The position numbers and the translations under genes are program-made. A stretch of 64,000 nt of DNA, taken from CAIWHR01 sp963830485 (GTDB taxonomy: Bacteria > Pseudomonadota > Gammaproteobacteria > Burkholderiales > Casimicrobiaceae). The notes under the pieces were generated by a model. The model made no database searches, was not told the DNA's origin, and saw only the letters and a program-made list of their open reading frames with translations. Positions 45,937-54,993 of this stretch are shown here, one piece after another (within the stretch, counting starts at the first letter, position 1; every line of letters starts with the position of its first letter). Where the stretch lies: positions 434,001 through 498,000 of the forward strand of contig CAWHNE010000029.1 in assembly GCA_963830485.1 (NCBI GenBank), read 5' to 3'.

Positions 45937-47357
45937 ATGGAGCTCCACGTCAGCCTCGTCGGCCGCCATGACCTCGCCGGCGAAATCTACCGACAGCTGC
46001 GGGCCCTGATCCTCGACGGGAGGCTGCGCGAAGGCGAGCGTTTGCCGCCGAGTCGCGAGTTGGCGCGGGGGCTGAGCGTTTCGCGGACGACCGTCAACGT
46101 CGCGTACGACCGTTTGATGAGCGAGGGCTTCGTGACGCCTCGTGTCGGCGCGGGGACCTTCGTCAGCGGCCATTGCGAGCCTCGTCGCACCGATTTGAAG
46201 GGGCCAGCGGGCGTGTTGCGCCCGCGCCCGTTCTGGGACGAAGTGCCCCTTCCCACCCAACTCTGGTGGCCGGCGAGGTTCGACTTCCGCTCCGGGATTC
46301 CCGATGCGCGCTTGTTCCCCTACGAGACATGGCGTCGCCTGATGGCACGTGAGCTGCGCGCCTCGGCGGTCGGGCACGGGGAGTATTCGGACCCGGCGGG
46401 ACACCGCGGGCTGCGCGAGGCGATCGCCCGGCACATCGGCGTCGCCCGCGGCGTCGTCGCGTCGGGCGACGACGTGATCGTCACGAACGGCACGCAGCAG
46501 GCGGTCGACATCGTGGCGCGTGCACTGGTGGCCCCCGGCGACCGCGTCGTCGTCGAAGATCCCGGCTACACACCGCCGCGACGACTGTTCGCGTCGCTGG
46601 GGGCGAGGGTGACCGGGGTACCCGTGGATGCGGAGGGCCTGGTCGTCGACGCGATCCCGCGCGACACGCGGCTGGTGCACGTCACGCCCTCGCACCATTT
46701 TCCCCTCGGTGTGTCGATGTCACTCGCGCGCCGCATCGCGCTGCTCGCGTGGGCGGAAAGCAACGACGCTGCCATCCTCGAGGATGACTACGACAGCGAG
46801 TTCCGTTTCGTCGGACGGCCGATCGAACCGCTCCAGACCCTCGACCGGGCCGGCCGGGTCGATCTACGTCGGCTCGTTCTCGAAGACGATGCTGGCGACG
46901 CTGCGCGTGGGGTTCGTGGTGGCGCCTGCCTCGGTCGCGCACGCCATCCAGGCCGCCAAGTACCTGACCGACTGGCACACCGCGCTGCCTACGCAGGCGG
47001 CGCTCGCGCGGTTCATCGAAGAGGGCTCGTTCGCGCGCCACGTTCGCCGGATGCGCGCGGTGTATCTGGCGCGTCACAAACGGATCGTCGCGACGCTGAC
47101 GACGATGTTCGCCGACGAGCTCGACGTCGTGGCTTCGTCGGTCGGGATGCACATCTGCGCGATTGCACGGCAGGGCGACGGTCGATCAGATCGCGAGGAT
47201 CGTCGCTCGGGCGACGGACGCCGGCGTCGCGTGCCATCCGTTGTCGATGTTCGCCTTCGGCGGACCGCCGCGGGCCGGTCTCGTGCTCGGCTACGGGGGA
47301 ATCGCGACCGAAGACATCGACGAAGGGCTTGCGGCGCCTGCGTTCGTGTTTTCGTGA
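45937..47357 (+). CDS. MocR/GabR family PLP-dependent regulator, two frame breaks
   Basis: About 472 residues when two extra bases are removed. N-terminal GntR winged helix: LAGEIYRQLRALILDGRLREGERLPPSRELARGLSVSRTTVNVAYDRL. The C-terminal class I aminotransferase-like domain follows (GIPDARLFPYETWRRLMARE, GEYSDPAGHRGLREAIARHI, VTNGTQQAVDIVAR, ILEDDYDSEFRF). Frame breaks: ggg at 46856-46858, then the PLP Lys block SIYVGSFSKTMLATLRVGF in the next frame, and gg at 47169-47170, then VDQIARIVARATDAGVACHP to the stop. Ligand unknown; typical targets are amino-acid or vitamin B6 genes. Confidence 0.88.
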
Positions 47358-47564
47358 CTCGCCGAGCGTGGCCACCTCGCCCGCGATGTCAGTGAAATGA
47401 AACGGCGAACCGCGCTGATCACGATGTGTGCTATCGACACGGCGATCTGGGGCGTCGTTGTAATCGCGACCCTCATGTCAGGATCGGACGCAGGGCCTCG
47501 ACCAGGCCGCCGGTTCGTTGGTGTCGTCGCCTTCGCCTGAATCGGAATCGGTCCGTGAAGGGGC

Positions 47565-47593
47565 TTGACAGGGACTCCGCATCCGCCTATGGT
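47565..47593 (+). promoter_or_regulatory. sigma70-type promoter of the tetR-type gene
   Basis: ttgaca at 47565-47570 (consensus) and tatggt at 47588-47593 with a 17-base spacer. The predicted start point near 47600 leaves an 18-base leader to ATG 47618 with no Shine-Dalgarno sequence. Confidence 0.65.
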
Positions 47594-47595
47594 AC

Positions 47596-47613
47596 ATACC
47601 AACCAGTCGGTAT
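47596..47613. promoter_or_regulatory. TetR-type operator over the start point
   Basis: atacc...ggtat with the core accaaccagtcggt is an imperfect palindrome (5 of 7 half-site positions), similar to TetR/AcrR operators of the ACCGACYRGTCGGT type. It lies between the -10 box and the start codon, as for autorepression. Confidence 0.55.
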
Positions 47614-47617
47614 ATAC

Positions 47618-48262
47618 ATGGCGACGACGAGAACCCGGGACAGCACGGCCACGCGAGCGCGGCTCCTCGATGCGGCCCGCGACGTCATTCGCGCGCAGGG
47701 CTACACGGCGACGACGGTCGACGACATCTGCGCCGCCGCCGGCGTGTCCAAGGGCAGCTTCTTCCATCACTTCCGGACCAAGGACGAGCTGGGCGTCGCG
47801 GCGATCGAGCAGTTCGACGCGATGGCCACCGCGCTCTTCGCCTCTGCGCCGTACACGAAGAAGCGCGACCCGCGCGAGCGCCTCCTGGGCTACGTCGATT
47901 TCCGCATCGCCATCCTGCAGGGCGACATCGCGCAGTTCACCTGCCTCATGGGCACGACGGTGCAGGAGGTCTATGCGACGCACCCGGACCTCCGAGCCGC
48001 CTGCGACCGCGGGATGTCGGGGCACATCGCAGTGCTCGTGAAGGACGTCGAGGCGGCCAAGCGACGCTACGCGCCCGACGCGCCGTGGAGCGCGGAGAGC
48101 GTCGGCTACTTCATGCAGTCCGTCCTCCAAGGGGCCTTCATCTACGCGAAGGTCAAGCAGGGCCCGCAGGTGGCGGTCGAGTGCCTTTTGCACCTCCGCC
48201 GTTACCTCGAAACGCTGTTCAACCCGCCGCGAGGCGACAACCGCAAGGAGAAGAGACGATGA
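47618..48262 (+). CDS. TetR/AcrR family transcriptional regulator
   Basis: 214 residues. HTH region: RARLLDAARDVIRAQGYTATTVDDICAAAGVSKGSFFHHFRTKDELGVAAIEQF is the TetR N-terminal domain. The C-terminal ligand domain includes QFTCLMGTTVQEVYATHPDLR. Its TGA overlaps the next gene start (ATGA 48259), so the regulator and two VOC genes form one unit. Confidence 0.95.
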   Translation: MATTRTRDSTATRARLLDAARDVIRAQGYTATTVDDICAAAGVSKGSFFHHFRTKDELGVAAIEQFDAMATALFASAPYTKKRDPRERLLGYVDFRIAILQGDIAQFTCLMGTTVQEVYATHPDLRAACDRGMSGHIAVLVKDVEAAKRRYAPDAPWSAESVGYFMQSVLQGAFIYAKVKQGPQVAVECLLHLRRYLETLFNPPRGDNRKEKRR

Positions 48263-48735
48263 GCCAGTCGCAAGCAACGACGATTCCGAACGGCATGCAC
48301 TCGGTGACGCCCCACCTCGTCTGTGCCGGCGCGGCAGAGGCGATCGAGTTCTACAAGAAGGCCTTCGACGCCGTGGAAACCTCGCGGCTTCCGGGTCCCG
48401 CGGGCAAGCTCATGCATGCCTCGGTCCGGATCGGCGATTCCGCGGTCATGCTGGTGGACGAAGCTCCGGAATGGGGGATGTTCGGGCCGAAGTCGCTCAA
48501 CGGCTCACCCGTGACGATCCACCTCTACGTTGACGCGGTCGATGCGGTCGTGGCGCGCGCGGTCGAGGCGGGCGCGAAGGTCACAATGCCAGTCGCCGAC
48601 ATGTTCTGGGGCGATCGCTACGGCGTGCTGGAAGATCCGTTCGGTCACCACTGGTCGATCGCGACGCACCTGCGCGACGTCACGTCGGCGGAGATGCAGC
48701 AGGCGATGCAAAAAATGTGCACCGAGCAGAAGTGA
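48259..48735 (+). CDS. VOC/PhnB-like glyoxalase-fold protein
   Basis: 158 residues: MHSVTPHLVCAGAAEAIEFYKKAFDAVET, GKLMHASVRIGDSAVMLVDE, IHLYVDAVDAVVARAVEAGAKVTMPVADMFWGDRYGVLEDPFGHHWSIAT. The FGHHWSIATH end is the hallmark of the PhnB-type VOC group. Coupled to the TetR gene. Confidence 0.93.
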   Translation: MSQSQATTIPNGMHSVTPHLVCAGAAEAIEFYKKAFDAVETSRLPGPAGKLMHASVRIGDSAVMLVDEAPEWGMFGPKSLNGSPVTIHLYVDAVDAVVARAVEAGAKVTMPVADMFWGDRYGVLEDPFGHHWSIATHLRDVTSAEMQQAMQKMCTEQK

Positions 48736-48768
48736 CGTCAGGGCATCCCATCCGACAGGAGCTGCAGC

Positions 48769-49242
48769 ATGCTGAAGATCACGCCGTTCCTCTGGTTCGA
48801 CGGGCAGGCCGAGGAGGCCGCGAACCACTACATCTCCGTCTTCCCGAATTCCCGCATCGTGAGCGTCCTGCGCACGGGAGACGCCGGGCCCGGACCCAAG
48901 GGCTCGGTGCTGACCGTCGCCTTCGAGCTCGACGGCAACGAAATCACCGCGCTGAACGGCGGTCCGCAGTTCAAGTTCACCGAGGCGGTTTCGCTGGTCG
49001 TGCACTGCACGACGCAGGAGGAGGTCGACCACTACTGGGAAAAGCTGAGCTCCGACGGCCACAAGAGCCAGTGCGGATGGCTCAAGGACAAGTTCGGCCT
49101 GTCCTGGCAGATCACGCCGACGTTCCTGATTGAAGCACTTCTCGACCAGGATCCCAAGCGCTCGGCGCGCGTCATGCACGCGATGATGCAGATGACCAAG
49201 ATCGACATCGGCGCGCTCAGAAAGGCGCAGGCCGGACCGTAA
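48769..49242 (+). CDS. VOC/PhnB-like (3-demethylubiquinone methyltransferase-like) protein
   Basis: 157 residues: ITPFLWFDGQAEEAANHYISVFPNSRIVSVLRT, GSVLTVAFELDGNEITALNGGPQFKFTEAVSLVVHCTTQEEVDHYWEKLS, and GWLKDKFGLSWQITPTFLIE. This is the group often misnamed as 3-demethylubiquinone-9 3-methyltransferase; it has no methyltransferase fold. Third gene of the TetR unit. Confidence 0.93.
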   Translation: MLKITPFLWFDGQAEEAANHYISVFPNSRIVSVLRTGDAGPGPKGSVLTVAFELDGNEITALNGGPQFKFTEAVSLVVHCTTQEEVDHYWEKLSSDGHKSQCGWLKDKFGLSWQITPTFLIEALLDQDPKRSARVMHAMMQMTKIDIGALRKAQAGP

Positions 49243-49274
49243 GGTTCGGCCGGACGCCCGCGCGTCGCACGACG

Positions 49275-50408
49275 TCAGAGGCCGAACCAGCGGGCGCGAC
49301 GACTGGAACCGAAGTGGTCCTTCTCCGCGCCGAGCGCGGCCGAGGGCTCGTGGAAGGTTCCGGTCGGTGAGGGGCCCGAAAAGAAGTCCACGTCGACGCG
49401 ACCGATGCGCCCAGCGCCGAACTCGATGTAGCACGAGCCGGCGCCCGTATAGGGTCCCGCAGGCGCGCCGTGCCGGATGCGCGCGATCAGCGCGTCGGCG
49501 ACCGCACGGGCGGCGCACTCGGCAAACACACCTGCTTTCGGTGTCCCGGTGTTCGCGATATCGCCGATGGCGTACACGCTCGGGAAGCGGGTCTCCAGGG
49601 TCTTTGGATTCACGGTGACCCAACCGCTCTCGGTCATGCCGCTGGTTTCGACGACCTTCGGTGCGTGGTGCTTGGGGACGCCTAGAAAAAGGTCGTAGGG
49701 CAATTCGCCGCCGTCGTCGAGAACGGCGACCCGACGCCCCGGGTCAAGACGGGACACGCGACGACTCGGGACGAACTTGATGCCTCGCTCGGTGAAGGCC
49801 GCGACCAACGCCCGGGAAGTGTCGGGTGACGGCGGGACAGGAGTCCCGAACGGGATCACGACGGTGATGTCGCAGTGTCCGCGAACGCCCCGGGTTTCGA
49901 GGAAGTCGTGCAGCAGCAATGCGCATTCGCTCGGTGCGGGCGGGCACTTGAAGGGTGCCGCGCAGACGCCGACGACGGCGTGGCCCTTCGCGAACGCGGG
50001 CAGCATGCGGCGCAGCTGATCTGCGCCCGCCACCGAGTAGAACTCGTTGCCACCCTCGGTGAGCCCCGGCGTCGCGTCGAGGTCGTAGTCGGCGCCGAGC
50101 GCAACGATCAGAAAGTCGGCCTCGTGGATTCCGCCGTCGGTGATGACGCGAAGCCGCTCGGGGTCGATCGAGGTGACCGTCTGCCGAACGAAGCGCACGC
50201 CGGGCTTCACGTAGTTCGCGTACGGCAGGCGGACGGCGTCGAGCGTCTTCCGGCCGAACATCACGTCGAGCTTCGAGTACCCGAACATGAACGATTCGTC
50301 CTTGTCGATCAGCGTGACGTCGATGTCATCACCGAACGACTCCGACAACAAGGTACAAAGCTCGAGCCCTCCGAACCCTGCCCCAAGCACCACGACACGC
50401 GTCTTCAT
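49275..50408 (-). CDS. sulfide:quinone reductase-like FAD-dependent oxidoreductase
   Basis: 377 residues: N-terminal FAD site VVVLGAGFGGLELCTLL, VTLIDKDESFMFGY, second dinucleotide motif in ADFLIVALGADYD, and the C-terminal FAD contact VYAIGDIANTGTPKAGVFAE. The CAAPFKCPPAPSE segment near 155 matches the Cys-containing PyKC.PAP.E pattern of SQR/FCC-type flavoproteins. The second catalytic Cys of SQR is not in the usual place, so sulfide oxidation is not proven. Membrane association not evident. Confidence 0.88.
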   Translation of the reverse strand: MKTRVVVLGAGFGGLELCTLLSESFGDDIDVTLIDKDESFMFGYSKLDVMFGRKTLDAVRLPYANYVKPGVRFVRQTVTSIDPERLRVITDGGIHEADFLIVALGADYDLDATPGLTEGGNEFYSVAGADQLRRMLPAFAKGHAVVGVCAAPFKCPPAPSECALLLHDFLETRGVRGHCDITVVIPFGTPVPPSPDTSRALVAAFTERGIKFVPSRRVSRLDPGRRVAVLDDGGELPYDLFLGVPKHHAPKVVETSGMTESGWVTVNPKTLETRFPSVYAIGDIANTGTPKAGVFAECAARAVADALIARIRHGAPAGPYTGAGSCYIEFGAGRIGRVDVDFFSGPSPTGTFHEPSAALGAEKDHFGSSRRARWFGL

Positions 50409-50513
50409 CCGGCTCGATCCTCGAGAAGTGGGACGGACACTTTTCTTTCGACCGTCGACGTACGATAACGCAGAAGAAGATGAAAGAGGGAGCCAGTTCT
50501 GGCCGGCCCCGGG

Positions 50514-50927
50514 CTACTCGACAAGCTTGGCGCGGGCGGCCTTGATCTGCCCGCGCTTCACCTTGCTGTCGACGCGCCGTCGCTGCGAGCTCTTCGTGGG
50601 CCGGGTGGGCTTGCGCGCCCGCGGCGCGTGGGCCGCCGCGTCGACGATCTCCTGCAGGCGGGCGAGCGCATCCGCGAGGTTGCGCTCCTGCGTCCGATGG
50701 CGCTGCGCCTTGATGACGACGACGCCCGCGGGTGTAATGCGCTGATCGCCGCAAGCGAGGAGGCGCGCCTTGACCGGCTCCGGCAACGACGACCCCCGCA
50801 CGTCGAAGCGCAGGTGGATCGCGGAGGCGACCTTGTTCACGTTCTGCCCGCCCGCGCCTTGCGCACGGACGGCGGTCCAGACTGTTTCGCTTTCCGCGAT
50901 CGTGCAGGTTCGTTCGCGCTCGGTCAC
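50514..50927 (-). CDS. arfB: alternative ribosome-rescue peptidyl-tRNA hydrolase ArfB
   Basis: 137 residues, RF1-like catalytic domain with GAGGQNVNK (the GGQ loop) near residue 25, AIHLRFDVRGSSLPEPVKARLL, and the long basic C-terminal tail (RKPTRPTKSSQRRRVDSKVKRGQIKAARAK) that enters the mRNA channel. Releases ribosomes stalled on non-stop mRNAs. Confidence 0.95.
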   Translation of the reverse strand: MTERERTCTIAESETVWTAVRAQGAGGQNVNKVASAIHLRFDVRGSSLPEPVKARLLACGDQRITPAGVVVIKAQRHRTQERNLADALARLQEIVDAAAHAPRARKPTRPTKSSQRRRVDSKVKRGQIKAARAKLVE

Positions 50928-50975
50928 GGCACGATCCTTGCATCAGAGTGTCCTGGATATCTTCTCACGTCGGCA

Positions 50976-51599
50976 ATGAGCACCAAGCGAAGACTTCTCG
51001 ACCCCCGTGACCGGCCCCGGTTCGCGGTATCAGCGGACGTGCCGCTGGCACTTGTACTGGAATGGGCGATCCTCAAGGATGCGCTCCGGCGTCCGCTAAC
51101 CGCGTCGGAACGGGAATGCGTCGCAGACCTCGTCGAATTGCATGCAACATTTGTCGCTCAAGCCCGCGCGTCGCACGTAACGTCGCGGGACATCAAGCGC
51201 ACGCTCGGGGCGCTCGCCCGGATGGCACCCGACGAAGCGGGCAAGGCGTATGCGACTGCGGACGGTTGGACGCAGGCTCATATCGCAGCCGCATTGCGTC
51301 GTGCCGGCATACGAGATGAGGAGACGCTCACGCACGCGAGCGGTGAACAAGTCGTGAGCGCCGCGAGGTCCGCGATTGGCAGCATCGCAGGGCGCGCCGG
51401 TCGTGGCCTCGACGATGCGGAGTTCTCACGCGCAGTCATCGCGCTCTGGCGGGAATTCGGTGGCGCGGAGTGGTCGCCGTCCGCGAAGGATGACTTCGGT
51501 ACGCCGATCGTCCGGTTCGCGGCGGCCATCTTCCGGGCCGCCGGTTTGCGTCCCTGCGACTTGCCCGCCGTTGCTGCGCGTCTTCGAGCCGCCTTCTGA
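50976..51599 (+). CDS. hypothetical helical protein
   Basis: 207 residues from ATG 50976, mostly alpha-helical: AVSADVPLALVLEWAILKDALRRPLTASERECVADLVELHATFVAQA, TLGALARMAPDEAGKAYATADGWTQAHIAAALRRAG, ASGEQVVSAARSAIGSIAGRAGRGLDDAEFSRAVIALWREFGG, then SAKDDFGTPIVRFAAAIFRAAGL. No signal peptide or named domain recognised. Confidence 0.7.
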   Translation: MSTKRRLLDPRDRPRFAVSADVPLALVLEWAILKDALRRPLTASERECVADLVELHATFVAQARASHVTSRDIKRTLGALARMAPDEAGKAYATADGWTQAHIAAALRRAGIRDEETLTHASGEQVVSAARSAIGSIAGRAGRGLDDAEFSRAVIALWREFGGAEWSPSAKDDFGTPIVRFAAAIFRAAGLRPCDLPAVAARLRAAF

Positions 51600-51629
51600 T
51601 CACGCGCGGGCGGATGCGCGATGGCAGGG

Positions 51630-51644
51630 GGTAGTATATCTACC
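51630..51644. promoter_or_regulatory. short inverted repeat upstream of the Rieske-FAD gene
   Basis: ggtag-tatat-ctacc, perfect 5-base arms around an AT core, about 55-70 bases before ATG 51698. The tatat centre could overlap a -10 box. Candidate operator only. Confidence 0.35.
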
Positions 51645-51697
51645 TCGCCTGACGCAGCCTGCAGACACGGCGACGAACGCGGTACCTCGGGACCGAC

Positions 51698-53233
51698 ATG
51701 AGCGCTGGCCCATCCAAAACGACCGGTCCCGACCTGACCCTCGGTGTAGCCACCGACACTCTCGCCGATGGAAAGATGCTGTCTGGGCATGTCGGCGAGG
51801 ATGCAGCCCTGCTGGCGCGTCGCGGCGACGAGTTCTTCGCGATCGGTGCCACCTGTACTCACTACGGGGGACCGCTCGCCGAAGGGCTGATGGTCGACGA
51901 CACCGTGCGCTGTCCCTGGCACCACGCATGCTTCAACCTGCGAACCGGGGAAGCGGTGCGCGCGCCCGCGCTCGGTCCGGTCGCATGCTGGTCGACCGAG
52001 CTGCGCGACGGCAAGGTGTTCGTGCGCGAGAAGACGGTGCCTGCCTCGCGTCCCCGCGCCGCACCGGCGCCGGGATCACCGCGGAAGATCGTCATCGTTG
52101 GCGCTGGCGCCGCGGGCTTCGCCGCAGCGGAGATGCTGCGTCGCCAGCATTATCAGGGTGGCATCGTGATGCTGAGCGACGACGACGCGCCACCCGTGGA
52201 CAGACCCAACCTGTCCAAGGATTACCTGGCCGGCAACGCGCCGGAGGAGTGGGTTCCGCTGCGGGACGCGACTTTCTACACCGGCGCGGATATCGATCTG
52301 CGCCTGAAGACGACCGTCACTGACATCGACGTGCACGCGCGCGAGCTTGGGCTCGGCGATGGCAGCAGGACGGGCTATGACCGGCTGTTGCTTGCTACCG
52401 GCGCCGAGCCCGTGCGATTGCCGCTGCCGGGCATGGACCTGCCGCATGTACACACACTGCGAACCCTCGGCGATTGCCGTGCCATCATCGCGCGGGCGGT
52501 GACGGCGCGGCGGGCCGTCGTACTGGGCGCGAGTTTCATCGGTCTCGAGGTCGCCGCTTCGCTCCGCGCGCGCAACATCGAAGTGCACGTCGTGGCGCCG
52601 GAGAAGCGGCCGATGGAGCGCGTGCTGGGCCCGCAGATGGGGGACTTCGTGCGCACGTTGCACGAAGAGCACGGCGTGATCTTCCACCTGGAAGACACGG
52701 CGACCGCGATCGACGCGGGCGAAGTCACTCTGAAAACCGGCGGCAAGATCGCCGCGGACCTGGTGATCGCGGGCGTGGGTGTGCGGCCACGGCTCGCGCT
52801 TGCCGAGAAGGCCGGACTTGCGATCGACCGTGGCGTGACTGTCAACGAATATCTCGAGACGAGCGCACCGGGAATCTTTGCGGCGGGCGACATCGCCCGC
52901 TGGCCCGACCCCCACAGCGGCGCGGCGATTCGCGTCGAGCACTGGGTCGTCGCACAGCGCCAAGGGCAGACGGCCGCGCTCAACATGCTCGGTGGCCGCG
53001 AGAAGTTCGACGCCGTGCCGTTCTTCTGGAGCCAGCACTACGACGTCCCGATCAACTACCTCGGTCACGCCGAGACGTGGGATGAGCTCGAGATCGACGG
53101 TGACATCGCAGCCCGCGATTGCCTGCTGCGATACAAGCGCAATGGCCGCGTGCTCGCCGTTGCAACGATCTATCGCGACGCGGCGAGCCTCATGGCTGAA
53201 GCGGCGATGGAGCGGGGGGCGGTGGCGGCGTGA
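51698..53233 (+). CDS. AIFL-like NAD(P)H reductase with N-terminal Rieske domain
   Basis: 511 residues in two domains. Residues ~15-110: Rieske [2Fe-2S] site CTHYGG and CPWHHACF. Residues ~130-510: FAD/NAD(P)H reductase with KIVIVGAGAAGFAAAEML, VDRPNLSKDYLAG, VVLGASFIGLEVAASL for the nucleotide, and FAAGDIARWPD for FAD. The architecture matches AIF-like (AIFM3/AIFL) and ferredoxin-reductase-like proteins, and may serve electron transfer to monooxygenases. ATG 51698. Confidence 0.92.
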   Translation: MSAGPSKTTGPDLTLGVATDTLADGKMLSGHVGEDAALLARRGDEFFAIGATCTHYGGPLAEGLMVDDTVRCPWHHACFNLRTGEAVRAPALGPVACWSTELRDGKVFVREKTVPASRPRAAPAPGSPRKIVIVGAGAAGFAAAEMLRRQHYQGGIVMLSDDDAPPVDRPNLSKDYLAGNAPEEWVPLRDATFYTGADIDLRLKTTVTDIDVHARELGLGDGSRTGYDRLLLATGAEPVRLPLPGMDLPHVHTLRTLGDCRAIIARAVTARRAVVLGASFIGLEVAASLRARNIEVHVVAPEKRPMERVLGPQMGDFVRTLHEEHGVIFHLEDTATAIDAGEVTLKTGGKIAADLVIAGVGVRPRLALAEKAGLAIDRGVTVNEYLETSAPGIFAAGDIARWPDPHSGAAIRVEHWVVAQRQGQTAALNMLGGREKFDAVPFFWSQHYDVPINYLGHAETWDELEIDGDIAARDCLLRYKRNGRVLAVATIYRDAASLMAEAAMERGAVAA

Positions 53234-53366
53234 GGGGCGATCGCGGCACGTTGGTTGTCTCGATTCGGACGCGTGCCCGGTGGCAAAATGGCAGCATCGA
53301 CTTCGTAACGCGCCCGCAAATCGGCCGCAGCCGCTTCGCCAAACCCCCAATCGGACGGGAGTCGAC

Positions 53367-53903
53367 ATGCCCAATGCGTTGAAGGACATCGTTCTGAAGC
53401 TCGACGGCATCGACGGCGAGAGCACCGTCAAAGGGCACGAGAACGAAATCGACGTCTTCTCGTACGAGCAGGGGATCGACCTCACCGTCATCCACAGCGC
53501 GGGCGGAGGCGGAGCGTCCGCCGGAAGGGCGAACTTCTCCGGCGTTCGGTTCCGGAAGAACGTCGATGTGGCGTCCATCCCGATGTTGCTTGCGTGCGCC
53601 TCGGGCACGCACATCGCCGAAGCCCGATTCACGTTCCGCCGGGGCGCCGCGGGCTTCGAGTTCTACAAGGTCACGCTCGAGGACGCGCTCATCGCGCACA
53701 TGTACCAGCGGGGAGGGACGCGTGCGCAATATCCATTGTCGTTCGACGCCCTGAACTCAGGGGCTGCGAGCGACGGGTTCCTCGACGAGGTGACGCTCGA
53801 CTATCGCCGGATCTGGTGGGAGTACGACACGCAGAGCCCCAAAGGCGGAACCGGCGCGACATTCAAGGGCGGGTGGGACGTGGGGGCGAACAAGAAGCTC
53901 TAG
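53367..53903 (+). CDS. orphan Hcp (type VI secretion tube-type protein)
   Basis: 178 residues of the Hcp1 family: DIVLKLDGIDGESTVKGHENEIDVFSYEQGIDL (the I.GES....H..EI....f..G signature), KNVDVASIPMLLACASGTHIAEARFTF, and YKVTLEDALIAHMYQRGG with IWWEYD at the C-terminus. Hcp hexamers form the T6SS inner tube. No other T6SS core gene (TssB, TssC, ClpV, VgrG) is in the window, so this is an orphan hcp, or serves a system elsewhere. Confidence 0.9.
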   Translation: MPNALKDIVLKLDGIDGESTVKGHENEIDVFSYEQGIDLTVIHSAGGGGASAGRANFSGVRFRKNVDVASIPMLLACASGTHIAEARFTFRRGAAGFEFYKVTLEDALIAHMYQRGGTRAQYPLSFDALNSGAASDGFLDEVTLDYRRIWWEYDTQSPKGGTGATFKGGWDVGANKKL

Positions 53904-53975
53904 GGTGAAAGTCGGTCCGGATCGGTGTGCGTTCACGCGCCGCAAGTCGCGTCAACGAACGCAAAGGAGGTCTCA

Positions 53976-54347
53976 ATGTCGCATTACGTCGATGGTTATG
54001 TTCTCCCTCTCCCCAAGAACAAGCTCGAAGACTATCGCCGCATGGCGGAGCTCGCCGGCAAGGTCTGGATGGAGCACGGCGCGCTGCAATTCTGGGAATG
54101 CGTCGCCGACGACGTGAAGCCCGGGAAGGTGACGTCGTTCCCCCAGGCCGTCCAGCTGAAGGACGACGAGGTGGTCGTGTTCAGCTGGATCCTCTACAAG
54201 ACGCGCGAGGATCGCGATCGGGTCAATGAGAAGGCGATGGCGGATCCGCGGCTCAAGGACATGATGGATCCGAAGAAGGTGCCCTTCGACGGGATGCGCA
54301 TGTTCTGGGGCGGGTTCAAGAGCATCGTGGAGATGCCGGCGCGCTGA
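53976..54347 (+). CDS. DUF1428 family protein
   Basis: 123 residues with the whole DUF1428 pattern: YVDGYVLPLPKNKLEDYRRMAELAGKVWMEHGALQFWECVADDV, FSWILYKTREDRDRVNEKAM, and DGMRMFWGGFKSIVEM. A small dimeric alpha/beta fold of unknown role. aaaggagg lies before ATG 53976. Overlaps the convergent membrane-protein gene end by 32 bases. Confidence 0.95.
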   Translation: MSHYVDGYVLPLPKNKLEDYRRMAELAGKVWMEHGALQFWECVADDVKPGKVTSFPQAVQLKDDEVVVFSWILYKTREDRDRVNEKAMADPRLKDMMDPKKVPFDGMRMFWGGFKSIVEMPAR

Positions 54348-54993
54348 GGCCCGGCAACAGCGCAAGCAGGGCGGCGACGGCGACGACGAGCGCCTGCGGA
54401 CTCGCCATCGCCCACAGCGTCAGCGCGGTAGTCGCGCACCAGAGCAGCGGCACGACCAGCAGCAGCCACCGGATGCGCCCGCGCACCAGCGAGAGCGTGG
54501 CAGTGGTCGCGATCGCCGTCGGGTCGGGCGCCACGCCGAAGACCTCGGCGGTCGTCCACGGGCGTCCCACGAGCGGCGCCAGCAGCGGATAACCCAGGAC
54601 TGCGAGTGCGAGCAGCGCGACGGCGATCCAGAATGCAACGCCGCCCGGAGGCCGCAATGCGATTCGTCCGGCGACGACGCCGACCGCGACGAGGAGCAAC
54701 GCCTGCAACGCGAACGCTCCCGCGAACCACGGCGCCACCCAGTTGATCTGGGCGTAGCGCAGGTAGAGAAAGCCCCAGGCGACCCACAGCCAGCAGGCGG
54801 CGAGCAGACCGGCGACGATGCGGTCGCGGTGCCTGAGCTTCCCGCACAGCAAGGCGACGATCGCGAGACCGATCGTCGCACCGGCGAGCTGCAGGGGCCA
54901 GATCGCCAGGTTGTAGAGCTCGAACTGGCGGTAGTAGGTCCGCGGCGAGAACAGCAGGAAGCTCGTGAGCCGGTACGTCCACCACTCCGACAT
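54316..54993 (-). CDS. DUF6064-like integral membrane protein
   Basis: 225 residues with about six membrane segments (NLAIWPLQLAGATIGLAIVALL, IVAGLLAACWLWVAWGFLYL, FWIAVALLALAVLGYPLLAPL and others). Begins MSEWWTYRLTSFLLFSPRTYYRQFELYN, the N-terminus typical of DUF6064 proteins. Function unknown. ATG 54993 overlaps the stop of the aldo/keto reductase gene upstream. Confidence 0.82.
   Translation of the reverse strand: MSEWWTYRLTSFLLFSPRTYYRQFELYNLAIWPLQLAGATIGLAIVALLCGKLRHRDRIVAGLLAACWLWVAWGFLYLRYAQINWVAPWFAGAFALQALLLVAVGVVAGRIALRPPGGVAFWIAVALLALAVLGYPLLAPLVGRPWTTAEVFGVAPDPTAIATTATLSLVRGRIRWLLLVVPLLWCATTALTLWAMASPQALVVAVAALLALLPGLSAPASPRCS

Noticed and set aside
48769..49242. 3-demethylubiquinone methyltransferase
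   Set aside because: The common database name is misleading. The sequence is a VOC/PhnB-type fold with no SAM-binding motif.
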